DNA of 64,000 bases. It comes from Rachycentron canadum (taxonomy: Eukaryota > Chordata > Actinopteri > Carangiformes > Rachycentridae). How positions within the stretch are numbered: the stretch's first letter is position 1; every line of letters starts with the position of its first letter. A program made the position numbers and the translations under genes. Location of the stretch: positions 15,268,411 through 15,332,410 of the forward strand of contig CM076653.1 of NCBI GenBank assembly GCA_038496675.1, given 5' to 3'. The notes under the pieces are model-generated. The model had not been told where the DNA came from. It saw only the letters and a program-made list of their open reading frames with translations, and did no database searches. Below, in pieces: positions 24,367 to 36,178 of this stretch.

Positions 24367-24702
24367 TTACATATTTTTGTGTATTTGTAATAAGAAACTA
24401 CAACTGTGAAATCCACCTGAACAAACTGATTTATTTTAAAGCCCTTTTAGCCTCATATGTTACGAATAAGGTAAGGCTGTGTTGAGAAACACAACTTGAA
24501 ATGGCCCCCAATGGCCCCTCATGCTGGCAAATATAGACCTCATTAAATGCTATACAGTGTTCTGTTCTGACAATTGAATACCCTTCATCATTATTCGATA
24601 AATAACAATCAAAAAGAGGTGGAAAAGGCTTTAGGGTAGGTTATTTAGGACAGCTTATACAGCTAATACAGCTTTAACAAGGCTGACACACCAAAGCCAT
24701 AT

Positions 24703-25325
24703 CCATCAATTTACTGCTTTTTGGAGGTGGGGTCATGGCGGTGGCAGGTCAAGCAAATGTTACCAGGTCAGATGAGATATATAATCTTTCCCGTGTGTTC
24801 TGGGACTACCCACAGGCCTCCTGCCAGCCGGACATATGCAGTAAACCTTTAGTGGAAGGTGTCCAGGAGGTATCTTAACCAGATGCCCAAACAACCTTAA
24901 CTGGCCCCAGTTGATATGAGGGTGTAGCAGCTGTACTCCAGATGTCTTAGAGTGCCTCACCTTCTCTATCTCTAAAGCTGAGCCTAGCCTCCCTGTAGAG
25001 GAAACTCATCTCAGCTCCTTGTATGCATGATGTCTTTCCTTCAGCCACTACCAAAAGCTGATGACCACAGGTGAGGGTCACAACGAAGATTGACCACTAT
25101 ATGAAAAGCTTTGCCTTCCTGCTTCGTTGCAGATGCTGTACCGATCCGCCTATCTACCCTACCCTCATCATAACCTCAGAACCCCGTGGTCCTGCAGTGC
25201 CCTGATACGATCCCCCGAAGGACCCAGTTGTGGGCCTGCTTTAAGTCTACAAAACATATGAAGTCGACATGTACAGACTCTTACGACCCCACATTTATCC
25301 CTGCTAGGGTAGAGAGTCAACTGCA
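24703..25325 (+). repeat. CATCCATC-type interspersed repeat, long diverged copy
   Basis: Starts ATCCATCAATTTACTGCTTT. It runs through CCCGTGTGTTCTGGGACTAC, AGGCCTCCTGCCAGCCGGAC, AGGTGTCCAGGAGGTATCTT, GATGCCCAAACAACCTTAAC, GAGGAAACTCATCTCAGCTC and GATGCTGTACCGATCCGCCT, all in the order expected for the common teleost repeat whose start is also at 18565. Non-coding here; probably derived from a retroelement. Confidence 0.7.
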
Positions 25326-25496
25326 GCTATCCTGTAAACTCAGATGTTAACATATGTTCACTTCCTGACTTCTTTAATTTACTGATGCAGCATCCCACAA
25401 GAATTCATAAAAGATTCACCTCGACTTCACTGGGAGGATGCGTACATACCCCCAACCCTGCAAACACAAACGCACACACATACTGTGCAGCATCAA

Positions 25497-25513
25497 CCCC
25501 CCCCCCCCCCCCC
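25497..25513. repeat. Poly-C run (C17)
   Basis: Seventeen consecutive C residues; the G-rich complement could form a G-quadruplex. Length is prone to sequencing error. Confidence 0.85.
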
Positions 25514-26818
25514 ATGAAGCCGTCTGGAGGTGTTCTGCTCTGTTTAGTGTGCCACCCTGTCCCTTGCGGCCAGAACGTGCAGAAAATACAGACCAAGATT
25601 AAGTCATTATCATGAGAAGCTTTGTTCTGGTCAGACTGAACACCATGCTGTTCAAATGCAGCAGTTCGGTTGGATATTTTTGTTTCTTTGACGAAAGACG
25701 CTTCCTAAGAATTTCACCTCACTGCTCTGCTCAATGGGAGATGGACGGTTTGCAAACAGTATGAGGAAAGAAAAGCTCTGCAAAGATAACAAATGCAAAG
25801 CTACCAAAATGATTGAGTGTAAACAGTTAGAAAAAGGCATCTCTTACGCGATTCCATCTCAATAAAATCTTAAAAGTTTATGTTCCTGCAATGCAAATTG
25901 AGACTATAAATTATTGCGAGCAGAAAAGAGAGCAATTAGCTCTGTCACACACAGAAAAGGAGAGATTTTTCACTCGCAGCACATTTGTTTCCTGTTTAAA
26001 CCTGATGGATCATCCACATTGTCACGCTGCCGTCAGGCCAGTGTAATTACGTCCATGATCCTTCATCCTTACTGTAGGCATCTAAAAATAACAAATTGCT
26101 CAGTGCAGAATTTGATACAAAACATGACCTTTCCACAAAACAATTATAGCTGCGTGCAAGACAAATGAATCTATTATGAGCGCTTTAATGAGAGGAAGAC
26201 TCCTCTGCAACAGATAAAAATACATTTGATGTTTTAAATTCCTTAACGTCAGCAGCTCAATTGGGCAAAAGCAGCAGTGGGACTTTCTTCACAGCCACAT
26301 TCGGAGCAGATTTTAAACATAAACTGGTCTTAACACATTTTCATCAAGGAGTAGATCAGTCAAAGCTATTTTTTTTTTTTTTTTGTTTTGTTTTTTTGCC
26401 CCACTTTGCTTTTCCCCTTTAACTGAAAATGCTGAACCTTGTCTCTCTGCTGGTGAGGACAGAATTTGCTTTCTGACAGAAACATGAAGACCGAATATGA
26501 AATTCTATTTGAGCTTAATTATCCTAATTACCAATCAAACTAGATTAATAATTTTAATTTTCACTCAGATTTTTATTGATTTCTTTCATCCATTTTTCTT
26601 TTATTTCTCTAACTTAAAAACACATTTTGAATGTAAGTCTTGAACAAAATATATTCTTGTCAGTTCCTAATTCTTTTAAGTTCACCAAAATGATGAGGAA
26701 TCCTCTGGTGACCATTCAAGTCATGACATGCTAACCAGTAGGTGTCCAGATGAAATGTTGGGTTGACGGAATGACTAATGGTGTTTTCTATTGGACACAC
26801 CCGGGTGTCAACTCACCC

Positions 26819-26890
26819 TGATGTCACCCTTTGGTCTGTGAAATGCCATTTTGAAGTTTGTAATTTGGATGTTGGCCATCTTGGTTTGTT
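26819..26890 (-). repeat. Family A repeat, terminal fragment (copy 4)
   Basis: GATGTCACCCTTTGGTCTGT, ATGCCATTTTGAAGTTTG and ATGTTGGCCATCTTGG form the distal end of family A in reverse orientation, joined to module X. The neighbouring copy at 27117 carries the same end, so two copies lie in tandem. Confidence 0.75.
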
Positions 26891-26892
26891 GT

Positions 26893-27065
26893 TGCCACAA
26901 TTAGATCGAGCAACTCTCTGTAGATGCTGTTCGAGTTACAGATGACTGCACATACATAGGAGTCAAATATAAACAAATAGAGACAGATATGGAGCTGGGG
27001 TCTGCACACAGGAAATCCACAACACAGGAAGCAAAACGGGGAAAAACTTCAGCCAACTAAAGAGG
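26893..27065 (-). repeat. Family A-linked module X, reverse copy
   Basis: Reverse-complement match to 23041-23234: CACAATTAGATCGAGCAACT, CTCTGTAGATGCTGTT and CAGGAAGCAAAACGGGGAAA. Confidence 0.7.
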
Positions 27066-27116
27066 ACTGGGGCTTTCTCAATGCAGATACTTCAGTCAGT
27101 GCCAAGTTTCAACCCA

Positions 27117-27183
27117 CTGTGACATTGGTTTGTGAACTGCCATTTTGAATCCTCCAGTTTGTAATTTGAATGTTGGCCATTTT

Positions 27184-27216
<33 letters not shown>

Positions 27217-27635
27217 CAGTAGAAACCATCTTTGGAGGAGAAGGTGGAGGTGAGGAGGAGTGAGGGGTGGATCTGACCTGCTCTGTACTCTGTCGTGATT
27301 GGGTGGTACAGTCTGTCAATCACACAGTAGCCACGCCCCCTAATTCATCCCCTGCTTTATGGTCTATTTTCCTCTAAATGGACCCTTATTTAAAAAACGA
27401 ACATCATGTTGTATTGAAGACTTGAAACTAGAGACTGAGACCATAAACTCATTAGGAAAACATTTACTGAGCTAATAAATCAAGGGAGAAGTAGGGACAT
27501 TTTCCCATAGACTTCAATACAATCTGACTTCTTTAACAACCAGTGGAGTCGCCCCCTGATGGTCATTAGAGAGAATGAAGGTTTAAGGCTCTTCAGCTTT
27601 GGCTTCACTTTTCAGACCCAGAGTCTACGTCCGAC
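27117..27635 (-). repeat. Family A repeat, most complete copy (copy 5)
   Basis: Runs from the distal end (GTGACATTGGTTTGTGAACT) through a 28-base poly-T expansion at about 27184-27212, the GC box region TAGCCACGCCCCCTAATTCA, and the core CTTGAAACTAGAGACTGAGA. It continues through CAATACAATCTGACTTCTTT and GTGGAGTCGCCCCCTGATGG to GACCCAGAGTCTACGTCCG. This is the best reference for the family (about 515 bp). Confidence 0.85.
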
Positions 27636-29179
27636 AAGTCCCCCTTACTTGGTCGCCATTTTCACAAGTCTGGAGTCCTGTTTTTGTACATATCCAAGAG
27701 CCAAGATGGCAACCACTGAGTGTGAGAATGAATCATTTTACACTTGGTTTTTTGGTCTTTTTGAGAACCCCATCCCCAAAACTGGACAAAGGCTGGGAGT
27801 AGAAATCAACCATGGACACGGGTATTTCAAAATAAAACAGGAAGTAAGGCGTCACATGGTGAAGATCATGACTGTAGAAACCTTCGCTAAAATAACTTGC
27901 TCAAACCAAGTAACCAAACATCAAAAAGTACGTGTGATCATCAGGATTTAAAATAGTTCCCATGCTTAAGATCACACTTGCTCAACGTCATCATCTTTGT
28001 CATGAGGATTGTATGATGGCATTAGCATATAGCCGCACATTTCATCCTGCGATTTCCACCAAGTCCAGGCAGAGAGAGCAGCTTGAGACATTTTATCATA
28101 TGATTTATATTTCCACCATCCATTCCCAAAATGACAGAATGAAAGTTATGACTGTATCAGACACACTGCTCAAACCACAGGGAGACTAAATTTGTCAAGA
28201 GTGATTTTGTGAAGGCAATGCCTATCAGTGCGGCTTTGAAGTGGCGAGCTGATATGGGCATGTTTAAGTGTCGACATGTTAATGTAAGAGAGCAGTTTCA
28301 AGTGTGAAAAGATAAGAAGCTGCTGAATTGATCCAAGGCATTTGCCAAACACTGATTGTGAAATAACCCTCTGTGGATCCCTCAACCTTCCAGGGAACAG
28401 TGGAAGTTTGGGAAACGAGCATGAAATCATATGAGCAGATTATGTGTTGAGGCTTTTAATGTGAAAATGTGAAAAAAATTCCTCGCTCCTGAAAGGATTG
28501 TGGAACTTTATTTTCACCCATTTGTCTGAATGAATCATATGTAAAACAAAGATCTTAGAGTTATCATACTGGTAACTTTTTCTCATTATCATCCCTAATA
28601 ACAGCTGCAGTGTTTTGTTGTTTTCTAACATCATCCCAAATTGTTCCATCAATTCTGTGACTTTAATCATGGTAACACCGTTTCGTTGGTTGCCCGTCAA
28701 CGATGTCACATCCTCTCTGCTTATGTGCCGCTGTTGTGTTTGTCTGACAGAAGCTTGATGTTGACATTCGGCCAATTTAAAGTCACATTTCGAAGATTCA
28801 GGTTTGCTCTGTATTTGAAGCAGATGAAAGAGTTTAGTTCTCGGGCGTCTGGATCTGAAGTCATCAGAGAAACATTTCATGATGCCACACGACTCCAACG
28901 TCCTTTGTTCTTCTCCTGAGTCAGAGGCAGAAGTTGCATACTGTGCGTTTAAAGTTAAGTCAACATCATTGAAGTAATTACTTTTGATTTAAAGTTTTGT
29001 ACATTAGGAAGAACTCAAATATTCCAATCTGAGTCTCCCACAATTTATCACAACATGCAGATAGTTCATATCACAGGACATGTCAGCCTAGGCTGATTGT
29101 TGATCAAAAACAGAAGTACATTTTAGGTCTTATTTGACACTAAGCAGCTGATATAGTACTTGGCACGTGCGTGTTTTGA

Positions 29180-29182
<3 letters not shown>

Positions 29183-29231
<49 letters not shown>
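29183..29231. repeat. (AG)n microsatellite
   Basis: Pure AG run of about 49 bases directly upstream of the candidate cassette exon at 29245. Confidence 0.9.
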
Positions 29232-29233
<2 letters not shown>

Positions 29234-29244
29234 CACAGAATCAG

Positions 29245-29340
29245 TTGCTAAAAATGGAAAGAATGAAGGAGGCAACGAGGCACAAGTGAGGCTAGAGGAG
29301 GAGGAGTCGGAGGAAGAGTCACCTGTGGCTGTAGCAGCAG
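29245..29340 (+). CDS. tsnare1: Possible in-frame cassette exon of tsnare1 (speculative)
   Basis: The segment ends in a consensus donor, GCAGCAG|GTGAGT, and is preceded by AATCAG at 29239-29244. If both sites were used it is a symmetric phase 1-1 exon of 96 nt that could be inserted between exons 1 and 2 without shifting the frame. It would encode 32 residues including the acidic run LEEEESEEESP followed by VAVAA. An acidic linker before the syntaxin part would be plausible. Against it: the upstream sequence is an (AG)n tract, so no polypyrimidine tract exists for this acceptor, and I do not recognise the peptide. It may simply be chance open sequence. Confidence 0.25.
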
Positions 29341-29562
29341 GTGAGTCAGGACGTCAGAGAGGCACTGACTCATCAGGACTCTTGAGCTGACGAGGTGTTT
29401 GAGCTCAGTGGTTCTCAGGCGTTTATGTCTTTGGACAGAACTTACATGTCATTATGAATATGTGACAGCACAGTTTGTGAACCGCTGGTCCGGCTGATTC
29501 ACTGTGACACTAATGTGGAACATAAGCTGATAACACTGCCTCTGCAGAATCCAACTGAGAAG

Positions 29563-29872
29563 TCCATCCGTCCGTTATCTATATCGTGCAGGGTCGCGCC
29601 AAAACTAGCAGACATTGGGTGAGGGCGGGGTACAGCCAGGCCTACGGTCTATCACGGGGCCGACACGTAGAGACTAACAGCCGTTCACACTCACACCCAC
29701 TGGCAGTTTCACCAGTAGTCGCCGATCAACCTGCCTGTCTGTGGACTGTGGGAGGAAGCTGGAGAACCTGGAGGGGAACCACACAGGGAGAACATGCAAA
29801 CTCTACTTAGAGCCCAGAACTTTCTTACTGTGAGGTGTTTTGAGGTTCTAACCCCAGCACTACTGTGCCGAC
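29563..29872 (+). repeat. Family B repeat, near-complete copy
   Basis: CCATCCGTCCGTTATCTATA, GCAGGGTCGCGCC, CAGCCAGGCCTACGGTCTAT, ACTAACAGCCGTTCACACTC, CTGTCTGTGGACTGTGGGAG, GAGAACATGCAAACTCTACT and a tail CAGCACTACTGTGCCG. The same order is seen at 58943 and 62073. Confidence 0.75.
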
Positions 29873-32584
29873 TCAAGGTCCTCAAGCACAATTCATATTT
29901 AGAATTTTCAAACACTTCATCATCAGACAGGAAAAAATAAGTCATTCAAAGGTGTGTGTGTGTGTCTGTGTGCGTGTGTGTATTAAAAATAAGGCAGATA
30001 AACTGAGATGATATTTTAGAAGTGAAAATATGTGAAAATGAATTCATTAAATGTTATTAATGAATTGTGTAAACGTATTTGTGACTTGTGATAATTTATG
30101 TAGAATATCACGTAATAATAAAGTGTATCCAAAATGTATAGGACGAACAAAGATAACGACTAATTACAACCCCCACCCCCAGTTCAGGCGATGTTACGTG
30201 ATCCTAAAAACAGCCTTTGGTTCACCTTTATTCCAGAGGATCACGCTCTGTACTTTCATTCCCCTTTCCCTACTCTACAGTCTGCAGGAGGCTCCACAAG
30301 AGAAACAGGATGTGTTGTTTGACTGTGTCAGCCTCTCCTCCTCCTCCTTCCATGACTTCAATGACATCTAACCTGAACCTTCAACACTGAGCTGCATCCT
30401 GCAGTAGATGCTTTCTGTCATCTGTGATGTCTGCAGACGGTGGCAGCTTTCCACTGCACATGAAGAGAGACAGAGGGAGGGATCCTCCACCTGAAGTTAA
30501 TGCTTTGACTCTCTGGCTGGCCACAGCGCAAAGAGCCTGGATTGTGGTTGTGATGAATTGCACCACTGCCTGTTGTGTTTTTTTTTTTTTTTTTTTTTTT
30601 CCCCACTGAAAATCCACTGTCACCCCATCTTTCTCGTCCTCCGGTCATTGTATAGTGGAAGAGCAGGTGTAGGTCTCTTTCACAAGGTGCTCTTGATCAA
30701 GGCCTGAACCCACAACTGCTCCAGCAGCTGCTGTGTAGTCAACAGATTGGTGTGTACTGCGGGGGGTGTAGAAATGTGGGAGAAAATAAAGCCACTGTCC
30801 TTAGTGAGACGTCCTTTGATGAAACCAGCATTAAGTGTCTTAGTAATGTGTTGTTCTACCTTGTGTCAACAGAACAGCTCCACCGCCCCTAGTCATTGAT
30901 TCTCCATGTCTACAGTTCTACAATAACATCCCACTGACTGACCGCTGCAGTCACAACCTCTCTCTGTATGTAACTGGGGACAGACTGTTGTTGCTGACAC
31001 AGTCTGATAACGTCCTATGTTGACCTTCCCAGGCGCCTGAGGAAGAGCTGCTCTTTTTCTCTTGCTTTTCTTGCGTGACACTGAAGCACAAACGTCAGGG
31101 TCATCAATTATCCGACCTGTTTACTGACATCTTTCACATAGATCTAAATGCAGATGTCACTTCAGTCCCTGCTCCTATTCAAACAGCAGCCAGTTGAGCA
31201 TCTGTGACTGAGGCTCCTGCTCTGTGCTGCAACAGTGAACCAACAAAACTCACTCAGATGCTTTTTCTTAACCACCTTGAGTCTTGAATCTGAATCACCT
31301 GGGCCTGCTCAGCAGTTTTCTACATGTCACAGTGCGTGGTTGGATGTTAAGTACTTCACAATGCAGGTTTTTCCTTTAATTTGCCTCCTGTCTGTATCAA
31401 CATTAACTCAAGTCACACACCCATCCTGCAAGCCCATCCACTGGCAGGCAGGTCTGCCTTCACTGTAGCATGAACGCTGGATATCCATCCATCATGGTAA
31501 ATGAAAGGTGTGCAAAGCGACTGTTAAAGATGCGTGTGTATATTGAGATAACATTAAAATTGCACTAAAGGGCTTTCAGTTGAAAAATGACCCATTTCCA
31601 AATGTATCACAATCTTGTAATTCTGCTTCAGTGACTGCATGCAATCATGTTATTACCTGGACAATTTGTCAGTATAGCTCAGTGAGTAGAATTAATGCCT
31701 TGTGATGTACCGTGGAGGTCTCACTTCCTCCTCCTCCTACACACACCGTTTCATTGTCCAGCTCTGTCTTTGACTTCACCTTGTGTCTCTCCCTTTATTT
31801 AATTTTAGTATTTGATCCCGTCTTCCTGAAACACTGCTTCTTTTGCACATTTTTCCACCTGCATTTTTTTTTTTTTTTAATCCCTACCCCTGTACTTCTG
31901 ACCATGTCAGAGGAGAAAATGCAGATAGCAGCAATTGACAAAAGGGTGGGAGAGATGGCTTATGCGGGTCGTGATGTTGATCTCTGCCTGCTGTAATGGC
32001 TCCAGGCCATTAACCCTCCCTGTCATTTGCAATGACATGTGCTTTTGAACAAGGAAAATGGTCCTGCCCTCGTACGTTATACAGCAGACTCACCACTCCT
32101 GCTGCCAGCCTGTGGCTTAGTGCCATGCCATTTTCCCCGTCCGGTCTATCATCATCGCTGCAGTTAGATCCTGCATTAGAGGCTCCCGCAGCCTTTGATG
32201 TCCAGGCAGTTTCCACATCTATTCATTACAACAACAATACACTCTTTCAACATAATTAATGTAAATATCAGTTTCCTACCATCTCCTATCATTAAATAAT
32301 GTAACTTTGATGTGTCAATTCTTTTAAGTCTTTAAATTTCAATTAATGTAAATTCTGTAAAAGCTTTATCAGCTTGGCTTGACTTGTTTAACATTTAAAG
32401 AGAGAAGAGAAATGATGCTGAAGATTTTGACTCAGTTGTTACTTGACTTGCACGAAAAGTCAAAAATCATTTCTAAAACTTTGGGATGCAGATTTCATGT
32501 CACTACAATTGCTTCTGGTTCTTACAGTCACCTGTCATGTGCAAATACTTGACCGAGAAACTGCCCATAGGTCAGCAGGTTTTC

Positions 32585-33055
32585 ACGACCTCATAATCTC
32601 ACGGCCACAGTAATGATGACGGGAGCAAAAGGAAAAAAGCGCAGTGACGTAGTTTATAGAGTGACAAAGTCCACGCCAGGAGGAGGTCGGGGTGGATGAT
32701 GGGGTCACTGTGACACAGGAGGGCAGGGTTTGATTCCCATGCTGTTTTCTATTATCCGTGACTGTACTGCGTTATTGTTGCAGTTCACCACGGCAACAGC
32801 TGACTTATCAGTGCAGTCCGACTGTAACATCCCTGACTTAACTTGAAACGTTCACCAACCTCTTTGTGTAAACAGTGCCACAGCTCTCGTCGATCAAATT
32901 TGTTTGTCCCTTAATATTTAATATCTATAACAAAGATCATCTGATGTTGAGGAAGGACTTTTATTTTATAATTTTAACCCAAACCATCTTTTCCAAAACC
33001 TAGCCAAGTAATCACAGTTATTATAGTAACCGTAAGTCCAGCGTGCCTGCCGCTG
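32585..33055 (-). repeat. Interspersed repeat family G, reverse copy
   Basis: Read on the minus strand it gives TTGGCTAGGTTTTGGAAAAG, GATGGTTTGGGTTAAAATTA, CATGGGAATCAAACCCTGCC and CCACCCCGACCTCCTCCTGG, parallel to 8040-8620. Confidence 0.6.
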
Positions 33056-34262
33056 TAGAGGGGGCTGGTTCAGGACACGCTCGACCTACCGGACTGAGAT
33101 GGTCTTGTGTTTGGGGATGACAATCCCAGACGACATTCCTTGGATGAACATGGCTGAGAAAGGATCATTGAGGTGAAGTAGGCGGTGCAGACCCAGAAGG
33201 CAGCATTAGTGACTTGAGCTTGATTTGGGCGACCATGGGTAGTGGAGGTCGGTGAGCAGGAGAGTGACATGTGCTTTTTGAGGATTATAAACTGCCAAAT
33301 TCTGGACCATCCCTGTGCGTGAAAAGAAGCATTGCAGTCGTCGAGTCGAGAAATAACCATGGTCTGGACCAAGAGCTACGCGGGGTACTGAGACAGAGAG
33401 GGCCTGAAGGTCACGGGTTTTGCAGGTATCTTGGAATAACTGCAAGTTATACATTGCAAGTTGATGATGGCAGAAGGTAATCATTGTAGTTGTTTCAGTG
33501 GAGACCCTGAACGTCTGTGCATTCAGCCAGTAACTGTTGAGAGTTGCAGAACCTGTGAACTGACCTTTAGTGTTTTCTTTTTTTTCTTTTAGGATCAGAT
33601 CACTTTATATTTTCTGCTATATCCTCATCAAAATAAGACATTTCCTATTAAAGCGTCTGCTCAGGAACTGACACGTTTATGTTGTTTTTGTCTTTGTTAA
33701 TTGATTATTGAGGCATCATATTTACCTCACCTTGCCCCAGGGAAACTCTTACATTACGTGCTTGAAAAGAAAAATCTGGGATCTGCAGTGCAAAAAGAGC
33801 TAAAAGTGAGGTAGAGGGAGTGAGAGGAAACCACAGACTGGAGAAGAACATGGACAACGTGATCTGGAGTGGTGCTGGGGAGGGATGAGCTAGTTGAAGA
33901 TATTAGGAAGTAATATTAGCAACCATAACAAACACTTGCTTAGCATTTTAGCAGAAGTTATAACTAAAGTCAAATGGACGTCCGCTGCTGAAGATATTTA
34001 GTGGACAGCTGCTCAGTGCAGTCCTCGGGCTCTGGTGGTGTTTTTTGTTGCCATATTATAGTATAGGTTGGGTCCGTGAAGGACCCACCTGCTGGAGCCT
34101 CTGTTTCCCAGGAAAAGGAGAACACATGTCTGAGCCACATATGACAGAACCTCCAAAATGGGACAGTCTAGACGCTCTGTGGCATATTCTATTTTCAAAT
34201 GCAGCTTCCAAAGGATAAAACCCTGAACTGGGACACAGCTCCGATTGTCAGGCAGGTCACTG

Positions 34263-34612
34263 TGTGTGGTACAGTCTGTCAATCACACAGTAGCCACACC
34301 CCTTAATTCACCCCCTGCTTTATGGTCTCTTTTCCTCTAATTGGACCATCATTTAAAAAATGAACATCATGTTGAATTGAAGACTTGAAACTAGAGACTG
34401 AGACCATAAACTCATCAGGAAAACGTTTACTGAGCTAATAAATCAAGGGAGAAGTAGGGACATTTTCCCATAGACTTCAATACAATCTGACTTCTTTAAC
34501 AACCAGTGGAGTCGCCCCCTGATGGTCATTAGAGAGAATGAAGGTTGAAGGCTCTTCAGCATTGGCTTCACTTTAGAGTGAGCCCCAGAGACTGCGTCCA
34601 CAGTCTGTGGTT
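34263..34612 (-). repeat. Family A repeat, copy 6
   Basis: Starts at GTGGTACAGTCTGTCAATCA and runs through AGCCACACCCCTTAATTCAC, TGAATTGAAGACTTGAAACT and GGAGTCGCCCCCTGATGGTC to TGCGTCCACAGTCTGTGG. The distal half is missing. Confidence 0.85.
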
Positions 34613-35140
34613 GTGAGAAAGGTTCCTCTCTAAACTAACTCTTTTTCTCTGTTTCTACACATCCATCATGATTTCTGTTGACGTCATACTGCAAATATTT
34701 TTCACTAATACCGATCTTTGGAAAATTGCTGTAATATTTTAGCACATCTCTGCCAGCAGCTGAGTAATTGAAGGTCAGAATGGGTTTAAAGAGATGTGAA
34801 AACACATTCAGTTCAAATTCATATTTCAGCCACTTTTGGACAGAAAACAAGAGACTAAAAAGCTTGAAGTGTTTTTGAGGGAAGCTGCTAAGATGAAGAA
34901 AATTGACAAAGAATTTAAGACAGAATGAAAGAACAAATTCCAGGAACACGCGGTCACTGGACAAACAAGAAAAATACAGACGGACTCTTATTTAACAGTT
35001 TAAATCTGGATATCTTCCTGTTTTTTCGTGCCATCACAGCGCTGCCATGCTGCTGCTATGTGCTCAGCTCTCTCTCTCTGCTGCAGTGTCGCACTCCACT
35101 GGGCTGAGAAGTGTTTGCTGATTTCATGTTTTCTCCAAAG

Positions 35141-35218
35141 CCACACAGGTCAGCCCCTCAGAACTGCAGGATGTGTTTCAGGAGACCTCCTCCAATATCT
35201 TCCAGATCAACGCCAACG
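35141..35218 (+). CDS. tsnare1: tsnare1 exon 2: start of the Habc-like domain
   Basis: Acceptor TTTTCTCCAAAG ends at 35140 and donor AACG|GTAAAA lies at 35218/35219. The first two bases CC complete the phase 1 codon left by exon 1 (G+CC, Ala). The encoded residues are 29-54: ATQVSPSELQDVFQ then ETSSNIFQINAN. Human TSNARE1 has ATQV..NLQELFQE.S.NVFRINS at the same place, and this match fixes both the acceptor and the frame. The segment forms the first half of helix Ha of a syntaxin-type N-terminal bundle. An alternative acceptor eight bases further on (CACAG before 35149) would shift the frame. Exon 1 joins this exon directly in frame, so a leader-plus-syntaxin isoform without a Myb/SANT segment is possible. 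Confidence 0.92.
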
Positions 35219-36108
35219 GTAAAAGACCATTCATCAGTAAAACTGAGCCTGTGTGTGCCGCATGTGCTTGTGCATGCATTTGTCCTTGTCCTCCCATTTC
35301 TTGACATAAATACTCTCAGGCCCTCAACCCCTGTGCTCCTCTCTGCAAATGGATTCTATGATAAGGATCTGGGTGTAGGGATAAAAGCAGGTCAGGGTCA
35401 GGGTGGTTTTAGGACGATGGCTGGGACACTAATAGTACGGGGATTAAATTAAGATTAAGATCAAAAGTACAGCAGCAAAACAGGATCATGGTCAGTTTAG
35501 GATCAGATATATTCATTTTTCAGATAATTCTAATTCTAATTTGTTTTTAATTCAGATCCTAACATTAGATGTAATTTGAGAAAATGTTAAATTCACCTGA
35601 ACTCAAATTTACAGCTGGTACTGACAACAAACTGAACCCAAGCAATAATTTGAACCCTAAACTCAACATTAAGTCCTGAACTTAATTCAATCCCTGATTT
35701 AAAATTATGGTTCAGACAATTTGAGGTTGAATACATGTTACTATTAGTCACAGGTTTAATTTGGGACAAGGTTATTTATTGCTTTAATTGAAGGTTATGT
35801 TTAACAGGAAGCTCTAGGTTTGGATTAGGACCCATGCATTTGGTTTAGGATTAGGTTTTTATGGAATCTTATCTTTTTTTTTAATGTGTGCCATTAAATT
35901 AAACTTTATCTCTACCCACCCACCCAGGATAAAGCAGGTGAGGGGTCCTTTAAACCAGATTTCTTTAGACTTAATTATTACATTTTGAATTATTTGAGTT
36001 CAATTAAATCTTGAATAACTCTCAGAGTCAGGTTATGGGATGAATGAAAGGGTCAGTACAGTTCAGCACACACTGTTAATGTTTTTATTGTCCATTTGTT
36101 CCCCCCAG
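35219..36108 (+). other. tsnare1: tsnare1 intron 2 (890 bp)
   Basis: Phase 1 intron, GTAAAA...CCCCCCAG. The interior is AT-rich with many diverged TTTAATT/GATTAGG words, and no repeat family or exon could be recognised. The 113-residue open frame that spans exon 2 and enters this intron is in the wrong frame and is an artefact. Confidence 0.9.
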
Positions 36109-36178
36109 TTGTCACACTAGAGAAGAATCTTCAGTCCCTGGGAACATCTCGAGACACAGCAGAACTACGTCAGAGCCT
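36109..36178 (+). CDS. tsnare1: tsnare1 exon 3: Ha-Hb segment with NLQSLGT
   Basis: Acceptor TTGTTCCCCCCAG ends at 36108 and donor AGCCT|GTGAGTG lies at 36178/36179. The frame continues from exon 2 (G+TT, Val) and leaves two bases (CT, phase 2). Residues 55-77 read VVTLEKNLQSLGTSRDTAEL then RQS. NLQSLGT..DT.ELR is shared with TSNARE1 and more loosely with STX7/STX12 (QLGT..DS.ELR). In related syntaxins this is the end of helix Ha, the connecting loop and the beginning of helix Hb. Confidence 0.95.

Larger units (their letters stand above)
12938..35140 (+). other. tsnare1: tsnare1 intron 1 (22.2 kb)
   Basis: Phase 1 intron, GTGAGG...CTCCAAAG. In human TSNARE1 a Myb/SANT-like segment of transposase origin is encoded between the leader and the syntaxin part. 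I looked for its lysine/arginine-rich start and a W-containing helix region and saw no convincing exon, although a by-eye search can miss one. One possible cassette exon is listed at 29245-29340. Repeats are listed separately. I recognise nothing in about 13000-13635, 13880-14960, 15195-16766, 17280-17740, 18980-20370, 21260-22480, 23240-24310, 25330-26667, 27640-29180, 29875-32585 and 34615-35140. The stretch 33070-33480 resembles a multicopy fish sequence, but I cannot classify it. Confidence 0.85.

Noticed and set aside
25891..25910. Octamer ATGCAAAT followed by TATAAA
   Set aside because: Short motifs occur often by chance and nothing else marks a promoter here.
27559..27951. 130-codon plus-strand frame near the family A copy, tested as a possible SANT-domain exon
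   Set aside because: The first part is repeat sequence, and the remainder lacks the tryptophan-helix pattern of Myb/SANT domains and suitable phase 1 splice sites.
28440..28898. 152-codon open frame on the minus strand in intron 1
   Set aside because: Longest repeat-free frame, but it has no recognisable domain, no splice or promoter context and ordinary composition. An open stretch of this length is plausible by chance in 64 kb of AT-rich DNA.
35028..35452. 64- and 113-codon frames overlapping exon 2
   Set aside because: Wrong frames relative to the ATQVSPSEL reading that joins exons 1 and 3; the overlaps are shadows.
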